Positions 9,901-20,875 are shown, counted from the first letter of the stretch. The stretch: 64,000 bases of DNA from Pseudomonas sp. St316 (GCF_018325905.1 NZ_AP021901.1:4774001-4838000); one strand, 5' to 3'. Made by a program: numbers and translations. The notes: generated by a model from the sequence alone, not told the origin.

Positions 9901-10619
9901 ACGTCCTGATCGTGGACGATCATCCCGCCAACCGCCTGCTGATGTCACAGCAATTGGAATACCTGGGCCATCACTACCAGGTCGCCCATGATGGTGCCCA
10001 CGGGCTCGAGGTCTGGCAAAAGAACCATTTCGATCTGGTCATCGCCGATTGCAACATGCCCATCATGAGCGGCTACGAACTGGCCCGGTCGATTCGTCGC
10101 GATGAGTCCGAGCAGCAACGACCGCCTTGCACCCTCCTGGGGTTCACTGCCAATGCCCAGCCGGAGGAAAAAAAACGCTGCCAGGACGCAGGAATGGACG
10201 ACTGCCTGTTCAAGCCGATCAGCCTGAGCGCCTTGAGCCAATGGATCAAGGCGGTCAAACCCGCCAGTTGCCCGGCAGTTTTCAGCATACAAAGCCTGCA
10301 AGCGTTGACCGGCGGTGACCCGTCATCCAACCGGCGGTTGCTGGCCGAATTGCTCAGCAGCAGCCGCTCGGACCGCCAGGAGTTGCTCGACGTCGCCCAC
10401 AGCGCAAACCGGCCGGCGCTGACCGAAATAGCGCACAAGATAAAAGGCGTCGCCCGCATCGTCCAGGCGACCTCGCTGATCCAGCGCTGCGAGGCGTTGG
10501 AGCTCGCTTGTCACCAGGCGCAGGCACCTGGGCGAATCAACGATTGCATCGACGCCCTCGACCGCGCCATGAGCGAACTGGAACGGGCCCTCGAAACGGA
10601 GATCGCCAGGGCAAAATAA
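6984..10619 (+). CDS. BvgS/EvgS-like hybrid sensor kinase with two periplasmic Venus-flytrap domains
   Basis: A 1211-aa unorthodox kinase. Order: signal/anchor helix (about 8-30), two SBP_bac_3 Venus-flytrap domains (about 45-285 and 300-530), membrane helix (about 548-570), PAS (about 585-700), HisKA with His730 (MSHEIRTPMNAVIGM), HATPase, receiver with Asp1022 (VIADCNMPIMSG), and Hpt with His1151 (IAHKIKGVAR). This is the complete BvgS relay with every phospho-site present. The start GTG at 6984 overlaps the regulator's stop, so translation is probably coupled; an ATG at 6999 is the alternative. Flytrap domains normally sense small periplasmic solutes, but no ligand can be inferred. Confidence 0.92.
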   Translation: MRKNRMLRRITECLLLISAALYAGMLAAAANAPEQYTLLGRSSMAHTEVKLDNVHRAWLQDRQALVLGTSAPDYPPFDLSTSGRDYEGLTADYADIIAKATGLPMSVLRFDSREAAMAALKDGQIDMLGTANGFEARNPDIVLSTPYAVDQPVLVTRTSESRSLPDDLDGLRLSMVYHYLPLREIEKLYPKALITTYPSYQNAINAVAFGQADVFLGDTLSTHYMINKGYLSNIRMASFGKHESHGFGFAVRRSDTRLLEVINATLNQVSIAEQAAISKRWSAGSDLYLTDHRIQLTDREQRWLARHPVVRVVVNETSAPFTFFDAQGDFRGISADLLEQIRLRTGLRLDIQRRQNDSEMIAAVLNDQADMIAALLPSSERQRQLKFSRPYIDSSFVLLTRKQSDTPTTLDQFGHASLAIAKGNPVIEWLRSQYPNIQIIETDGPLRAVEMLAHGQVDGSVNAQVMANYFISSYAWRDKLQISSTVGTQQAMFALATAKNATALNAILDKALTSIDPDELGVINNRWRGYVSPSEHTWRTYNRLFLQVGAGIGLLLLFSLAWNAYMQRQIRQRQRAELALNDQLEFMHALLNGTPHPIYVRDRNGILQSCNDSYLQTFHAKREDVIGKNLMPGSMSNAFEAQEYQADYQRVMAEGTALIVDRPLHIGDRQLTIYHWILPYRNSAAEVQGIIGGWIDISERRQLFEELRASKQRADDANRAKSTFLATMSHEIRTPMNAVIGMLELALKQAEKGRVDRSTIEVAYESASGMLELIGDILDIARIESGHLSLAPERVNLRALLQSVIRVFEGVARQKNLALSLQFDTAEGSPDVLMDPLRFKQVLSNLISNALKFTEQGQVAIKVRLSPTDRDDVLQMHLEVNDSGIGIGPADLQRLFEPFAQVDNTSRMARNGAGLGLVISRNLCRMMGGSLHMNSQPGTGTQVLVCLQLTVLSTAPVLPPPEPVIETAQATLNVLIVDDHPANRLLMSQQLEYLGHHYQVAHDGAHGLEVWQKNHFDLVIADCNMPIMSGYELARSIRRDESEQQRPPCTLLGFTANAQPEEKKRCQDAGMDDCLFKPISLSALSQWIKAVKPASCPAVFSIQSLQALTGGDPSSNRRLLAELLSSSRSDRQELLDVAHSANRPALTEIAHKIKGVARIVQATSLIQRCEALELACHQAQAPGRINDCIDALDRAMSELERALETEIARAK

Positions 10620-10735
10620 TCCAGCGTTTACTATGCTATCCGCTCAGCAGTGCGTACCTGGGGGGTTCTCGATCGGTTTCCCCTGCACGCGGGAACACCC
10701 ATCGAGAACGCCCCCTGACACTTGGAGTGACTGCA

Positions 10736-13684
10736 ATGCCCAGCGCACCGCGTCCGGAAAAACGCCGGTTCCCCCTGCACGTCCATATCAGCGTGATGTT
10801 TACCCTGCTTTTGTTGCTGACCGGGGTGGTGCTGGGGATTTTCAATTACCGGCAAACCACGCAAATCATCCTGTCCAGCAGTGAAAAACTGTTCAACCGC
10901 ATTGAACGGGATGTGCGTCTGGACCTGTACGACACCTACGAACCCATCCGCCACCTGTTGAGCCTGCTGGCCGACTATCCGGCGACGCGCACGCCCCAGA
11001 TGGCGCAACGCCTGGCCCTGCTCGTGCCCTTCAGCCAGGCACTGCGGGACAACCCGAACCTGGCGTCGTTGTACCTGGGCGATCATCAGGGCAACTTCAT
11101 GATGGTCCGGCCATTGCGCACCGCGGCCCTGAAAGCCGCCCTGCAGGCGCCGGCCGAGGCGTTCTACCAAGTCTGGACCGTGGAGCGGGCAACCGAGCAA
11201 GGCCCGGTTCATTCCCAGTCGCTGTTCTACGACGAGACGCTGACGCTCATCGGGCGCCGGGACATTGCCGACGAAACCTACGACCCCCGCAGTCGCAGCT
11301 GGTTTCGCAGCGCCGCCGACAGCCCCGAGCAGATCACCACCGAGCCCTACGTTTTTTTTTCCACCCATAACGTCGGCACAACCCTCGCCCGGCGCAGTGG
11401 CGAGCAGGCTGTCATTGGCGCCGACCTGACCCTGGCGGCCCTGTCCCAGACCCTGGCCAAGCATAAGGTGACCACCGGCACCGAAGTCGTCTTGCTCGAT
11501 CCCAAGGGCAACGCAGTGGGTTATCCCGACAGCAGCCGGCTGCTCGCCGACGCCCAGTCGGCACGCCTGATCAAGGCCCGCGACCTCAGCCCGGCCATCG
11601 CCGCCGCGCTCGACGACAACACCGACACCACGCGCCTGGAAGCGGCCGGACGCCAGTGGATCGTCTCTCGCAGCCACATGCAGGAAGGCGGGCCCCAGGG
11701 CCTGGAACTGGCGCTGCTGGTCCCTGAAGATGAGCTGCTGGACAATGCCTATCGCATGCGCTGGCAAGGCGCGCTCATCACCCTGGCCACCCTGCTGCTG
11801 TGCCTGCCCCTGGGTTGGCTGACGTCCAGGATCCTGGTCAAGCCTTTGCGCGAACTGGTGCGGGAGGCCGACGCCATTCGCAGCTTTGACTTCAACTACC
11901 CGGTGTCCCGTCGCTCCCCGGTGCTGGAGGTCGATCAGTTGAGCGTATCGATGGCGCGCATGAAAGAGACCCTGGCGAGTTTCCTTGAAATCACCGCCAG
12001 CCTGCGCGCCGAAACCCGCTTCGCCCCGTTGCTGGAACGGGTGTTATTTGAAACCGTGAAAATCGGCCAGGCCCAGGCTGGACTGATCTACCTGCGCGAG
12101 AACGACGACAATCGGTTCAAGCCGTATGGGCTGGTCATCAATGAAACGCCCAGGGACCTCGAGGTCTTCAAGTTGCGCAGTCATGAGCTCCAGGCTGGCG
12201 ACAGCCCGCAATGGCTCCAGCAACTGGCCACCTCGGACAACCTCGTGGTCTCCCTGGGCTTCGAACAGGCGGGCGATCTGCAGAGTGTCCTGCGGGAGCT
12301 GGACTCGCCGCGGGTCCATCTGATCGGTATTCGCCTGCGCAATCGGCACCAGGAGACTGTCGGCGTACTAGTACTGCTGATCACCGACAGCGGCACCGAA
12401 GCCGACCTGGAAAAACTGCAGCCCGACCGCATCGCCTTCCTGCAGGCGGTTTCCGGTGCCGCCGCCGTGAGCATCGAGGGCCAGCGCCTGCAAGCCAGGC
12501 AAAAGCAGTTGCTGGACGCCTTCATCCAATTGCTGGCCGGCGCGATCGATGCCAAGAGTCCTTACACGGGTGGCCATTGCCAGCGGGTGCCGATCCTGAC
12601 ACTGATGCTCGCCCAGGCTGCCGCCGCCAGTCAGGCACCGGCATTCGACGCCTATCGGCCAACGGAAGATGAATGGGAAGCCCTGCACATCGCTGCCTGG
12701 CTGCACGACTGCGGCAAGGTGACCACCCCCGAATATGTGGTCGACAAGGCCACCAAGCTGGAAACCCTGAACGACCGGATCCACGAAATACGCACCCGCT
12801 TCGAAGTGCTCAAGCGCGATGCCTGGGTCGATTACTGGCAGGCCGTGGCAAGCGGCGGCGAGCCGTCATCCCTGGCGCAGCAGCGCGACGCGACATTGAC
12901 GGCCCTGGATGACGACTTTGCTTTTGTCGCCCGCTGCAACCTGGGCTGCGAAGCCATGGCCGAGGCCGATCTGCAACACCTGCGACAGATTGCCCAACGC
13001 CCGTGGACCCGGACCCTCGACGATCGCCTGGGCGTTTCCTGGGAAGAGAACCGACGCCAGGGTCGGACGCCCAAGCCGACACTGCCGGTCATTGAGCCAC
13101 TGTTGGCAGACAAGCCCGAGCACCTGTTCGAACACCACGAAGCCGAACTGATCCCGGCGGACAACCCGTGGGGCTTCCAGCTCGACGTACCGGCGTGGAA
13201 ATACAACCGTGGCGAACTCTACAACCTGAGCATCGCCCGAGGCACGCTGACCCGCGAAGAGCGCTACGTCATCAACCATCACATGGTGCAGACGATCCGG
13301 ATGCTCAGCCAGTTGCCCTTCCCCAGCCACTTGAACAATGTCGCGGAGATCGCTGGCGGTCATCACGAGAAGATGGATGGCAGTGGTTATCCCAAGCGCC
13401 TCAAACGCGAACAGATGAGCCTGCCGGCGCGCATGATGGCCATTGCCGACATTTTCGAAGCGCTGACGGCAGCCGACCGCCCCTACAAGAAAGCGAAGAC
13501 ACTGAGCGAGGCCCTGGGCATCATGGCCACCATGTGCCGTGACGCCCATATCGATCCCGAGCTGTTCGGGCTGTTCATCGAAGAAAAAATCTACGAGAGC
13601 TACGCCAGCCAGTTCCTCGACCCGCACCAGATCGATGAAGTCGACCCCGACGCACTGCTAGTCAAGGCAGGGTTGAAGGCATGA
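10736..13684 (+). CDS. Membrane HD-GYP domain protein (probable c-di-GMP phosphodiesterase)
   Basis: A 982-aa sensor protein. A membrane helix at about 15-37 is followed by a periplasmic Cache-type region, a second helix near 345-365 and a HAMP domain. A GAF domain occupies about 425-570, then HD-GYP. Key motifs are intact: HD at 657-658 in LHDCGKVTTPEY, and HHEKMDGSGYP from 876. About 110 residues between HD and the C-terminal half are an insertion unlike compact HD-GYP domains. Start chosen at ATG 10736, preceded by TTGGAGTG. It lies 116 bp after the BvgS-like gene on the same strand, so it may be a co-regulated output. Confidence 0.9.
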   Translation: MPSAPRPEKRRFPLHVHISVMFTLLLLLTGVVLGIFNYRQTTQIILSSSEKLFNRIERDVRLDLYDTYEPIRHLLSLLADYPATRTPQMAQRLALLVPFSQALRDNPNLASLYLGDHQGNFMMVRPLRTAALKAALQAPAEAFYQVWTVERATEQGPVHSQSLFYDETLTLIGRRDIADETYDPRSRSWFRSAADSPEQITTEPYVFFSTHNVGTTLARRSGEQAVIGADLTLAALSQTLAKHKVTTGTEVVLLDPKGNAVGYPDSSRLLADAQSARLIKARDLSPAIAAALDDNTDTTRLEAAGRQWIVSRSHMQEGGPQGLELALLVPEDELLDNAYRMRWQGALITLATLLLCLPLGWLTSRILVKPLRELVREADAIRSFDFNYPVSRRSPVLEVDQLSVSMARMKETLASFLEITASLRAETRFAPLLERVLFETVKIGQAQAGLIYLRENDDNRFKPYGLVINETPRDLEVFKLRSHELQAGDSPQWLQQLATSDNLVVSLGFEQAGDLQSVLRELDSPRVHLIGIRLRNRHQETVGVLVLLITDSGTEADLEKLQPDRIAFLQAVSGAAAVSIEGQRLQARQKQLLDAFIQLLAGAIDAKSPYTGGHCQRVPILTLMLAQAAAASQAPAFDAYRPTEDEWEALHIAAWLHDCGKVTTPEYVVDKATKLETLNDRIHEIRTRFEVLKRDAWVDYWQAVASGGEPSSLAQQRDATLTALDDDFAFVARCNLGCEAMAEADLQHLRQIAQRPWTRTLDDRLGVSWEENRRQGRTPKPTLPVIEPLLADKPEHLFEHHEAELIPADNPWGFQLDVPAWKYNRGELYNLSIARGTLTREERYVINHHMVQTIRMLSQLPFPSHLNNVAEIAGGHHEKMDGSGYPKRLKREQMSLPARMMAIADIFEALTAADRPYKKAKTLSEALGIMATMCRDAHIDPELFGLFIEEKIYESYASQFLDPHQIDEVDPDALLVKAGLKA

Positions 13685-13693
13685 AAGCTATCC

Positions 13694-13772
13694 CTGCAGG
13701 CGCTGCGATCTTTCCACTGACGCATGAATCCCAAGCGAAAGATCAAAGATCGCAGGCTTCGCCAGCGCCTAC
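13694..13772. repeat. REP-type doublet, GTAGGAGCTG family variant
   Basis: Arms GCAGGCGCTGCGATCTT and AAGATCGCAGGCTTCGCC lie between two convergent genes. The interior contains TGAATCCCAAGCGAAAGATC, which is also found inside the element at 63781-63904 (reverse strand). The copies therefore share loop as well as arms. Confidence 0.8.
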
Positions 13773-13782
13773 AGCAAGCGAG

Positions 13783-14265
13783 TCAGCAATCCGTCAGGCG
13801 CAGGAATATCGCAGCCAACGCTTCAATGCCGGCCTGGTCATGCTCGGTAAAACGCGCCAGTTTCGGACTGTCCAGGTCGAGCACGCCGATCAGGCGCCCG
13901 TCCTTGACCAACGGCACCACCAGCTCGCTGTTCGACGCGCTGTCGCAGGCGATGTGCCCGGCGAAGGCATGGACATCTTCGACGCGCTGGGTCTGCCGGG
14001 TCGCGGCCGCCGTGCCGCACACGCCGCGACCGAAGGGAATCCGCACGCAGGCAATCTGGCCCTGGAATGGCCCCAGGACCAACTCTTCGTTGCGATTGAG
14101 GTAGAAACCGGCCCAGTTCAGATCATCCAGCTGACTGGACAGGAAAGCCGAGAACTGCGCGGCGTTGGCGATGAAGTCACGTTCATCGGTCAACAAGGAT
14201 TCCAGCTGTGCCGATAACAGCGCGTAGCCGTCAAGGCCGACTCCGGTGCCCTTCAAATCGATCAT
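13783..14265 (-). CDS. msrC: Free methionine-(R)-sulfoxide reductase (fRMsr, GAF fold)
   Basis: A 160-aa single GAF-domain enzyme predicted to reduce free L-methionine-(R)-sulfoxide. The three cysteines of the family are present at C73 (GQIACVRIPFGRG), C83 (GVCGTAAATR) and C107 (GHIACDSASNSELVVP), with exactly the 10- and 24-residue spacing of E. coli fRMsr. Start at ATG 14265 (MIDLKGTG), preceded by TTGGAGC. The ATG overlaps the stop of the upstream ATPase gene (ATGA), so the two form a coupled pair. Several other oxidative-repair genes lie within 20 kb. Confidence 0.9.
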   Translation of the reverse strand: MIDLKGTGVGLDGYALLSAQLESLLTDERDFIANAAQFSAFLSSQLDDLNWAGFYLNRNEELVLGPFQGQIACVRIPFGRGVCGTAAATRQTQRVEDVHAFAGHIACDSASNSELVVPLVKDGRLIGVLDLDSPKLARFTEHDQAGIEALAAIFLRLTDC

Positions 14266-15152
14266 GCCTTGTGCTCCAACAATTTCAGGCCTACCCAATA
14301 ACGGGCAAACTGATAGGCGCAACGTCCGTTGCGGTTGCCGCGACCGGTTGCCCAACGCACCGCCAGCACATCCAGCGCGTCGTCGCGCTGCCAGGCCAGC
14401 CCGGCCTTGGCCGCCAGTTCGCCGATCCAGTGCTCCACCACGTTGAGGAAATGCTCCTGGGTAAACGGATAAAACGACAGCCACAAGCCAAAGCGATCGG
14501 ACAAGGCGATCTTGTCTTCTACCGCTTCGCTGGGGTGAAGCTCGCCATCGACCCGTTTCCAATTCTCGTTGTCGCTTTCCTTTTCCGGCACCAGGTGACG
14601 ACGGTTGGAGGTGGCATACAGCAGCACGTTGTCCGGCGCCTGCTCCAGGGATCCATCCAACACGCTCTTGAGCACGCGGTAATCGCCTTCACCGGATTCG
14701 AACGACAAGTCATCGCAGAACAACACGAAGCGCTGGGGCAGTTTCGCAACCTGCTCGACCACGCGAGGCAGATCGGCCAGGTGATCGCGTTCGATCTCGA
14801 TCAACCGCAGGCCATGCTGGGCATGTTCGGCCAACAAGGCGCGTACCAGGGACGACTTGCCGGTGCCACGCGAGCCCCAGAGCAAGGCATGGTTGGCGGG
14901 CATGCCATCGATGAACTGCCGGGTGTTGCGGCCCAGTTGTTCGACCTGGCGGTCCACGCCGATCAGGTCCGACAGGCGCATGTCGAGGCTGACCTGCAGC
15001 GGCAACAGGTAGCCACTGCGCCCGTCACGCTGCCAGCGGGCGGCCAGGGTCTGGGCCCAATCAATGGCGGGCCGGGGCGCCGGCAGCAAGGGCTCGATCC
15101 GGGCCAGCACGGCATCGGCACGCTCAAGAAAAGCATTCAATCGCGAGTCCAC
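14262..15152 (-). CDS. DUF815-family AAA ATP-binding protein
   Basis: A 296-aa P-loop ATPase. Walker A is GSRGTGKSSLVRALL (near residue 95) and Walker B is VLFCDDLSFE (about 145-155). The surrounding sequence (HALLWGSRGTGKSS, VLLYATSNRRHLVPE) is the hallmark of DUF815, a DnaA/IstB-like AAA group. Molecular role unknown. It is the first gene of a two-gene operon with msrC, with which it overlaps by 4 bp. Confidence 0.85.
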   Translation of the reverse strand: MDSRLNAFLERADAVLARIEPLLPAPRPAIDWAQTLAARWQRDGRSGYLLPLQVSLDMRLSDLIGVDRQVEQLGRNTRQFIDGMPANHALLWGSRGTGKSSLVRALLAEHAQHGLRLIEIERDHLADLPRVVEQVAKLPQRFVLFCDDLSFESGEGDYRVLKSVLDGSLEQAPDNVLLYATSNRRHLVPEKESDNENWKRVDGELHPSEAVEDKIALSDRFGLWLSFYPFTQEHFLNVVEHWIGELAAKAGLAWQRDDALDVLAVRWATGRGNRNGRCAYQFARYWVGLKLLEHKA

Positions 15153-15300
15153 GTCTTCTCCTCGGACAGGTTCACAGTAATGATGGCGCTCGAGCTACGA
15201 AACGCCGTATCCAATGGCGGGTCTACTTCACACAATACACACCGGCTGCACCGGTATTCAGAGATGATCAGCTATGCTTGACCGGCGAAGGGAAACGTAA

Positions 15301-17620
<2,320 letters not shown>

Positions 17621-17637
<17 letters not shown>

Positions 17638-18082
17638 TCTGGCCCAACAGGTGATCCAGACCGTCTCGCAATGCCCCCAGGCGGTCCAGGTCAACGCCAC
17701 TGTCGCACAACAGGCGGGCCTTGAGCGGGCCGACCTGTTCGCGCAAGGCTCGTCCGGCAGCCGACAGGCTCAAGTGCACCTCACGCTCGTCCCGGGCCGA
17801 ACGTTGGCGCTGGACCAGGTCCAGTTGTTCCAGGCGCTTGAGCAGCGGCGTCAGCGTGCCGGAATCCAGCAGCAAACGCTCGCCCAAGGCTTTGACCGTC
17901 GGCTGTGGCGGGGCCGTGTCCTGCCATTCCCACAGCACCAGCATCGCCAGGTATTGCGGATAGGTCAGCCCGAGGCGATCGAGCATTGGCTTGTAGCCAC
18001 GGATCACCGCACGCGAAGCAGCGTACAGCTTGAAGCACAACTGGCTGTCGAGCTTCAGCGAATCGACTGACAGGTCATTCAT
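17621..18082 (-). CDS. ospR: MarR/OhrR-family thiol-based regulator (OspR-like)
   Basis: A 153-aa winged-helix regulator. The redox cysteine of the OhrR family is present near the N-terminus (Cys16 in LDSQLCFKLY), followed by the family stretch LGLTYPQYLAMLVLWEW and LTPLLKRLEQLDLVQRQ. In P. aeruginosa, OspR represses an adjacent glutathione peroxidase gene and is relieved by oxidation. Here gpx lies directly upstream on the same strand and overlaps by 4 bp (ATGA), so ospR is the second gene of a gpx-ospR operon. A clear paralogue (OhrR) is encoded at 31751-32212. Confidence 0.85.
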
Positions 18083-18564
18083 TTGAGCAGCGCTTCGATC
18101 TCACCGGTCAGGTCCTGGGGCTTGGTGGTCGGGGCAAAACGCTTGACCACCTGACCGTCCTTGCCGATCAGGAACTTGGTGAAATTCCACTTGATGCCTT
18201 TGGACCCCAGCACACCGGGCGCCCGCTGTTTAAGCTGGACGAACAAGGGATGAGCGTTGGCACCGTTGACCTCGATTTTCTTGAACAGCGGAAAACTCAC
18301 GCCGAAGTTCAGCTCGCAGAACTCGGTAATCGCCCCCTCGTTGCCCGGCTCCTGCTTGCCGAACTGATTACAGGGAAAGCCCAGTACCACCAGGCCCTGG
18401 TCCTTGTAGGTCTGCCACAGCGCCTCAAGCCCCTTGTACTGCGGAGTGAACCCGCACTGGCTGGCCGTGTTGACCACCAGCACCGCCTTGCCGGCGTAAT
18501 CGGCCAGGGTCTTTTGCTCACCCTTGATGGTGGTGCACGGGATGCTCAGCAGGTTGTCGCTCAT
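18079..18564 (-). CDS. gpx: Glutathione peroxidase (thioredoxin-fold, Cys type)
   Basis: A 161-aa peroxidase. The catalytic Cys37 lies in VVNTASQCGFTPQY. The Gln motif (VVLGFPCNQFGKQEPG) and Trp motif (GIKWNFTKFLIG) of the family follow. It should reduce hydroperoxides, probably with thioredoxin as reductant, as most bacterial Cys-type enzymes do. The start ATG at 18564 gives MSDNLLSIP; the frame is open further upstream, but that part lacks homology-like features. A REPIN doublet lies between this gene and msrB, on the same strand. Confidence 0.9.
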   Translation of the reverse strand: MSDNLLSIPCTTIKGEQKTLADYAGKAVLVVNTASQCGFTPQYKGLEALWQTYKDQGLVVLGFPCNQFGKQEPGNEGAITEFCELNFGVSFPLFKKIEVNGANAHPLFVQLKQRAPGVLGSKGIKWNFTKFLIGKDGQVVKRFAPTTKPQDLTGEIEALLK

Positions 18565-18655
18565 GGCAAGGCTCCGAAGTAATGGGACTGGCGTGCAAGA
18601 TAGCGAGCAATTCAATTGTGTGCAATTTAATAATCAACAATACCCGAGTCACACA

Positions 18656-18744
18656 CTGTGGGAGCAAGGCTTGCCCGCGATGAAGGCAACATGGCCTTTC
18701 AGAGATCGAGGTGCCTGTTTCGCGAGCAAGCTTTGCTCCCACAG
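18656..18744. repeat. REPIN-like doublet
   Basis: Arms CTGTGGGAGCAAGGCTTGCC and (reverse complement) CTGTGGGAGCAAAGCTTGCT flank a 40-bp loop. It sits between msrB and gpx, which are on the same strand, and the right arm touches the msrB stop region. Confidence 0.85.
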
Positions 18745-18746
18745 GG

Positions 18747-19142
18747 TTACTCGCGGGGCACGAGATCCAGGCACACCGAGTTGATGCAGTACCGCAGTCC
18801 CGTAGGCGGCGGGCCGTCGGGGAAGACGTGGCCCAGGTGGGCGTCGCATGTGGCGCAGACCACCTCGGTGCGGATCATGCCGTGGCTGACATCGCGCACC
18901 TCCACCACCGCACTGCCCTCGATCGGCGCGTAGAAACTCGGCCAGCCACAGCCGGAATCGAATTTGGTCTGCGAATCGAACAACGGCTCGTTGCAGCAGA
19001 TGCAGTGGTACACGCCGTCGGTCTTGGTGGCGTTGTATCGACCGGAGAACGGTCGTTCGGTGCCCTTCAACCGACAGACGTTGTACTGCTCCGGGTCGAG
19101 CATGGCGCGCCATTCTTCAAGGGTTTTCTGCAACTTTTCCAT
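18747..19142 (-). CDS. msrB: Peptide-methionine (R)-S-oxide reductase MsrB
   Basis: A 131-aa enzyme repairing methionine-R-sulfoxide in proteins. Four zinc cysteines are seen as two CxxC motifs ([10 protein letters not shown] and [10 protein letters not shown]). The catalytic Cys119 is in [12 protein letters not shown], with the usual [11 protein letters not shown] before it. Start at ATG 19142 ([11 protein letters not shown]), the normal MsrB N-terminus; the longer open frame adds 38 residues without support. It lies divergent to alaA and upstream of gpx-ospR on the same strand. Confidence 0.93.
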   Translation of the reverse strand: MEKLQKTLEEWRAMLDPEQYNVCRLKGTERPFSGRYNATKTDGVYHCICCNEPLFDSQTKFDSGCGWPSFYAPIEGSAVVEVRDVSHGMIRTEVVCATCDAHLGHVFPDGPPPTGLRYCINSVCLDLVPRE

Positions 19143-19362
19143 CGTCCTACCTCGGCAATTGAAAAAGCCCGATCCGACGCTTTTCCGCAGATCGGGCGGC
19201 ACGTATGATTGCGCCTCGTCAGACGCCAGTCTGGCAGTCACGTCATGCGCATTCAAACGGATTGTGGCGCCTATACCGCGTCAGGCCTGGGCACAGACGC
19301 AGGATTCCCAGTACGGTAGTTCATACGCCGCCTGGATCGTTCATTTTCGGGAACACATCGCC

Positions 19363-20574
19363 ATGCAGGTCAGCAAATCGAACAAGCTCGCCAACGTCTG
19401 CTACGACATTCGCGGCCCGGTGCTCAAGCACGCCAAACGCCTGGAAGAGGAAGGCCATCGCATCCTCAAGCTGAACATCGGCAACCCGGCCCCCTTTGGT
19501 TTCGAAGCGCCCGATGAAATTCTCCAGGACGTCATCCGTAACCTGCCGACCGCCCAGGGCTACAGCGACTCCAAGGGCCTGTTCAGCGCGCGCAAGGCGG
19601 TGATGCAGTATTACCAGCAGAAACAGGTCGAAGGCGTCGGTATCGAGGACATCTACCTGGGCAATGGAGTGTCCGAACTGATCGTGATGTCCATGCAGGC
19701 CCTGCTCAACAACGGCGACGAAGTGTTGGTGCCGGCGCCGGACTACCCGCTGTGGACTGCCGCCGTGAGCCTGGCCGGTGGTAACCCGGTGCATTACCTG
19801 TGCGACGAACAGGCCGACTGGTTTCCCGACCTGGCTGACATCAAGGCCAAGATCACGCCCAATACCAAGGCACTGGTGATCATCAACCCGAACAACCCGA
19901 CCGGCGCGGTGTATTCCAGGGAAGTGCTGCTGGGCATGCTGGAACTGGCCCGCCAGCACAACCTGGTGGTGTTCTCCGACGAGATCTACGACAAGATCCT
20001 CTACGACGACGCCGTGCACATCTGCACCGCCTCCCTGGCACCGGACCTGCTGTGCCTGACGTTCAACGGTCTGTCCAAGTCCTATCGGGTCGCCGGTTTC
20101 CGCTCCGGCTGGATCGCCATCTCCGGCCCCAAGCATCACGCCCAAAGCTACATCGAAGGCATCGACATGCTGGCCAACATGCGTCTGTGTGCCAACGTGC
20201 CGAGCCAGCATGCGATCCAGACGGCGCTGGGCGGCTACCAGAGCATCAACGACCTGGTCCTGCCCCAGGGCCGGCTGCTGGAACAGCGCAATCGCACCTG
20301 GGAATTGCTCAACGACATTCCTGGCGTCAGCTGCGTCAAGCCGATGGGCGCGCTGTATGCCTTCCCGCGGATCGATCCGAAGGTCTGCCCGATCCACAAC
20401 GATGAAAAATTCGTCCTCGACCTGCTGCTGTCCGAAAAGCTGCTGGTGGTCCAGGGGACGGCTTTCAATTGGCCGTGGCCGGATCACTTCCGCGTCGTGA
20501 CCCTGCCGCGGGTCGATGACCTCGACCAGGCCATTGGCCGGATCGGCAACTTCCTCAAGTCCTACCGCCAATAA
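19363..20574 (+). CDS. alaA: Glutamate-pyruvate aminotransferase AlaA (class I/II PLP fold)
   Basis: A 403-aa aminotransferase forming alanine from pyruvate and glutamate. The PLP-binding lysine lies in NGLSKSYRVAGFRSGW. Also visible are IINPNNPTGAVYS and VVFSDEIYDKILYDD, which hold the cofactor-contacting Asn, Asp and Tyr. Start at ATG 19363 (MQVSKSNKLANVCYDIRGP) as in E. coli AlaA, whose length (405 aa) agrees. The gene is monocistronic: a terminator hairpin follows 5 bp after the stop. Confidence 0.88.
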   Translation: MQVSKSNKLANVCYDIRGPVLKHAKRLEEEGHRILKLNIGNPAPFGFEAPDEILQDVIRNLPTAQGYSDSKGLFSARKAVMQYYQQKQVEGVGIEDIYLGNGVSELIVMSMQALLNNGDEVLVPAPDYPLWTAAVSLAGGNPVHYLCDEQADWFPDLADIKAKITPNTKALVIINPNNPTGAVYSREVLLGMLELARQHNLVVFSDEIYDKILYDDAVHICTASLAPDLLCLTFNGLSKSYRVAGFRSGWIAISGPKHHAQSYIEGIDMLANMRLCANVPSQHAIQTALGGYQSINDLVLPQGRLLEQRNRTWELLNDIPGVSCVKPMGALYAFPRIDPKVCPIHNDEKFVLDLLLSEKLLVVQGTAFNWPWPDHFRVVTLPRVDDLDQAIGRIGNFLKSYRQ

Positions 20575-20579
20575 GCCAG

Positions 20580-20613
20580 ACAGCGTGCGGGGAGCCCTCG
20601 CCTCGCACGCTGT
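20580..20613 (+). terminator. Terminator of alaA
   Basis: A perfect 10-bp inverted repeat, ACAGCGTGCG and CGCACGCTGT, with a 14-nt loop lies directly after the alaA stop. Only a short T-run (TTTG) follows, so efficiency is uncertain. Confidence 0.6.
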
Positions 20614-20801
20614 TTGATTCAGCAACACATCCGTTCTGCTGACTCCGCCAAGCCTTCTACACTAGGGGGTGGACAGCCAGCTGGCACCCCGGCTCAACGT
20701 TCACGGGGGGCAGGCGCCATATTTTTTTCCCCAGTCACTTTCAGAAAAGTCTTTCAAACATTTAGGACGGCTGTAGGACACAGTTTGAAATAGTCAGCGA
20801 G

Positions 20802-20830
20802 TTGAATAGCCTGCGGCGGCACCTTATATA
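20802..20830 (+). promoter_or_regulatory. Probable htpX promoter
   Basis: TTGAAT (20802-20807), a 17-bp spacer and TATATA (20825-20830) lie about 45 bp before the htpX ATG. This fits a sigma-70 promoter well. A heat-shock sigma-32 promoter was looked for, but CCCCAT-type -10 bases are not clear. The remainder of the 301-bp gap (20614-20800) shows nothing else that I can identify. Confidence 0.6.
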
Positions 20831-20875
20831 CCCCGCATAACGCTACATCTTTAGCACGAGGAGATTTTCACAACC

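Noticed and set aside
10508..10735. N-terminal extension of the HD-GYP protein
   Set aside because: The upstream part overlaps the end of the BvgS-like gene in another frame. A good ribosome-binding site and membrane-protein start are at 10736.
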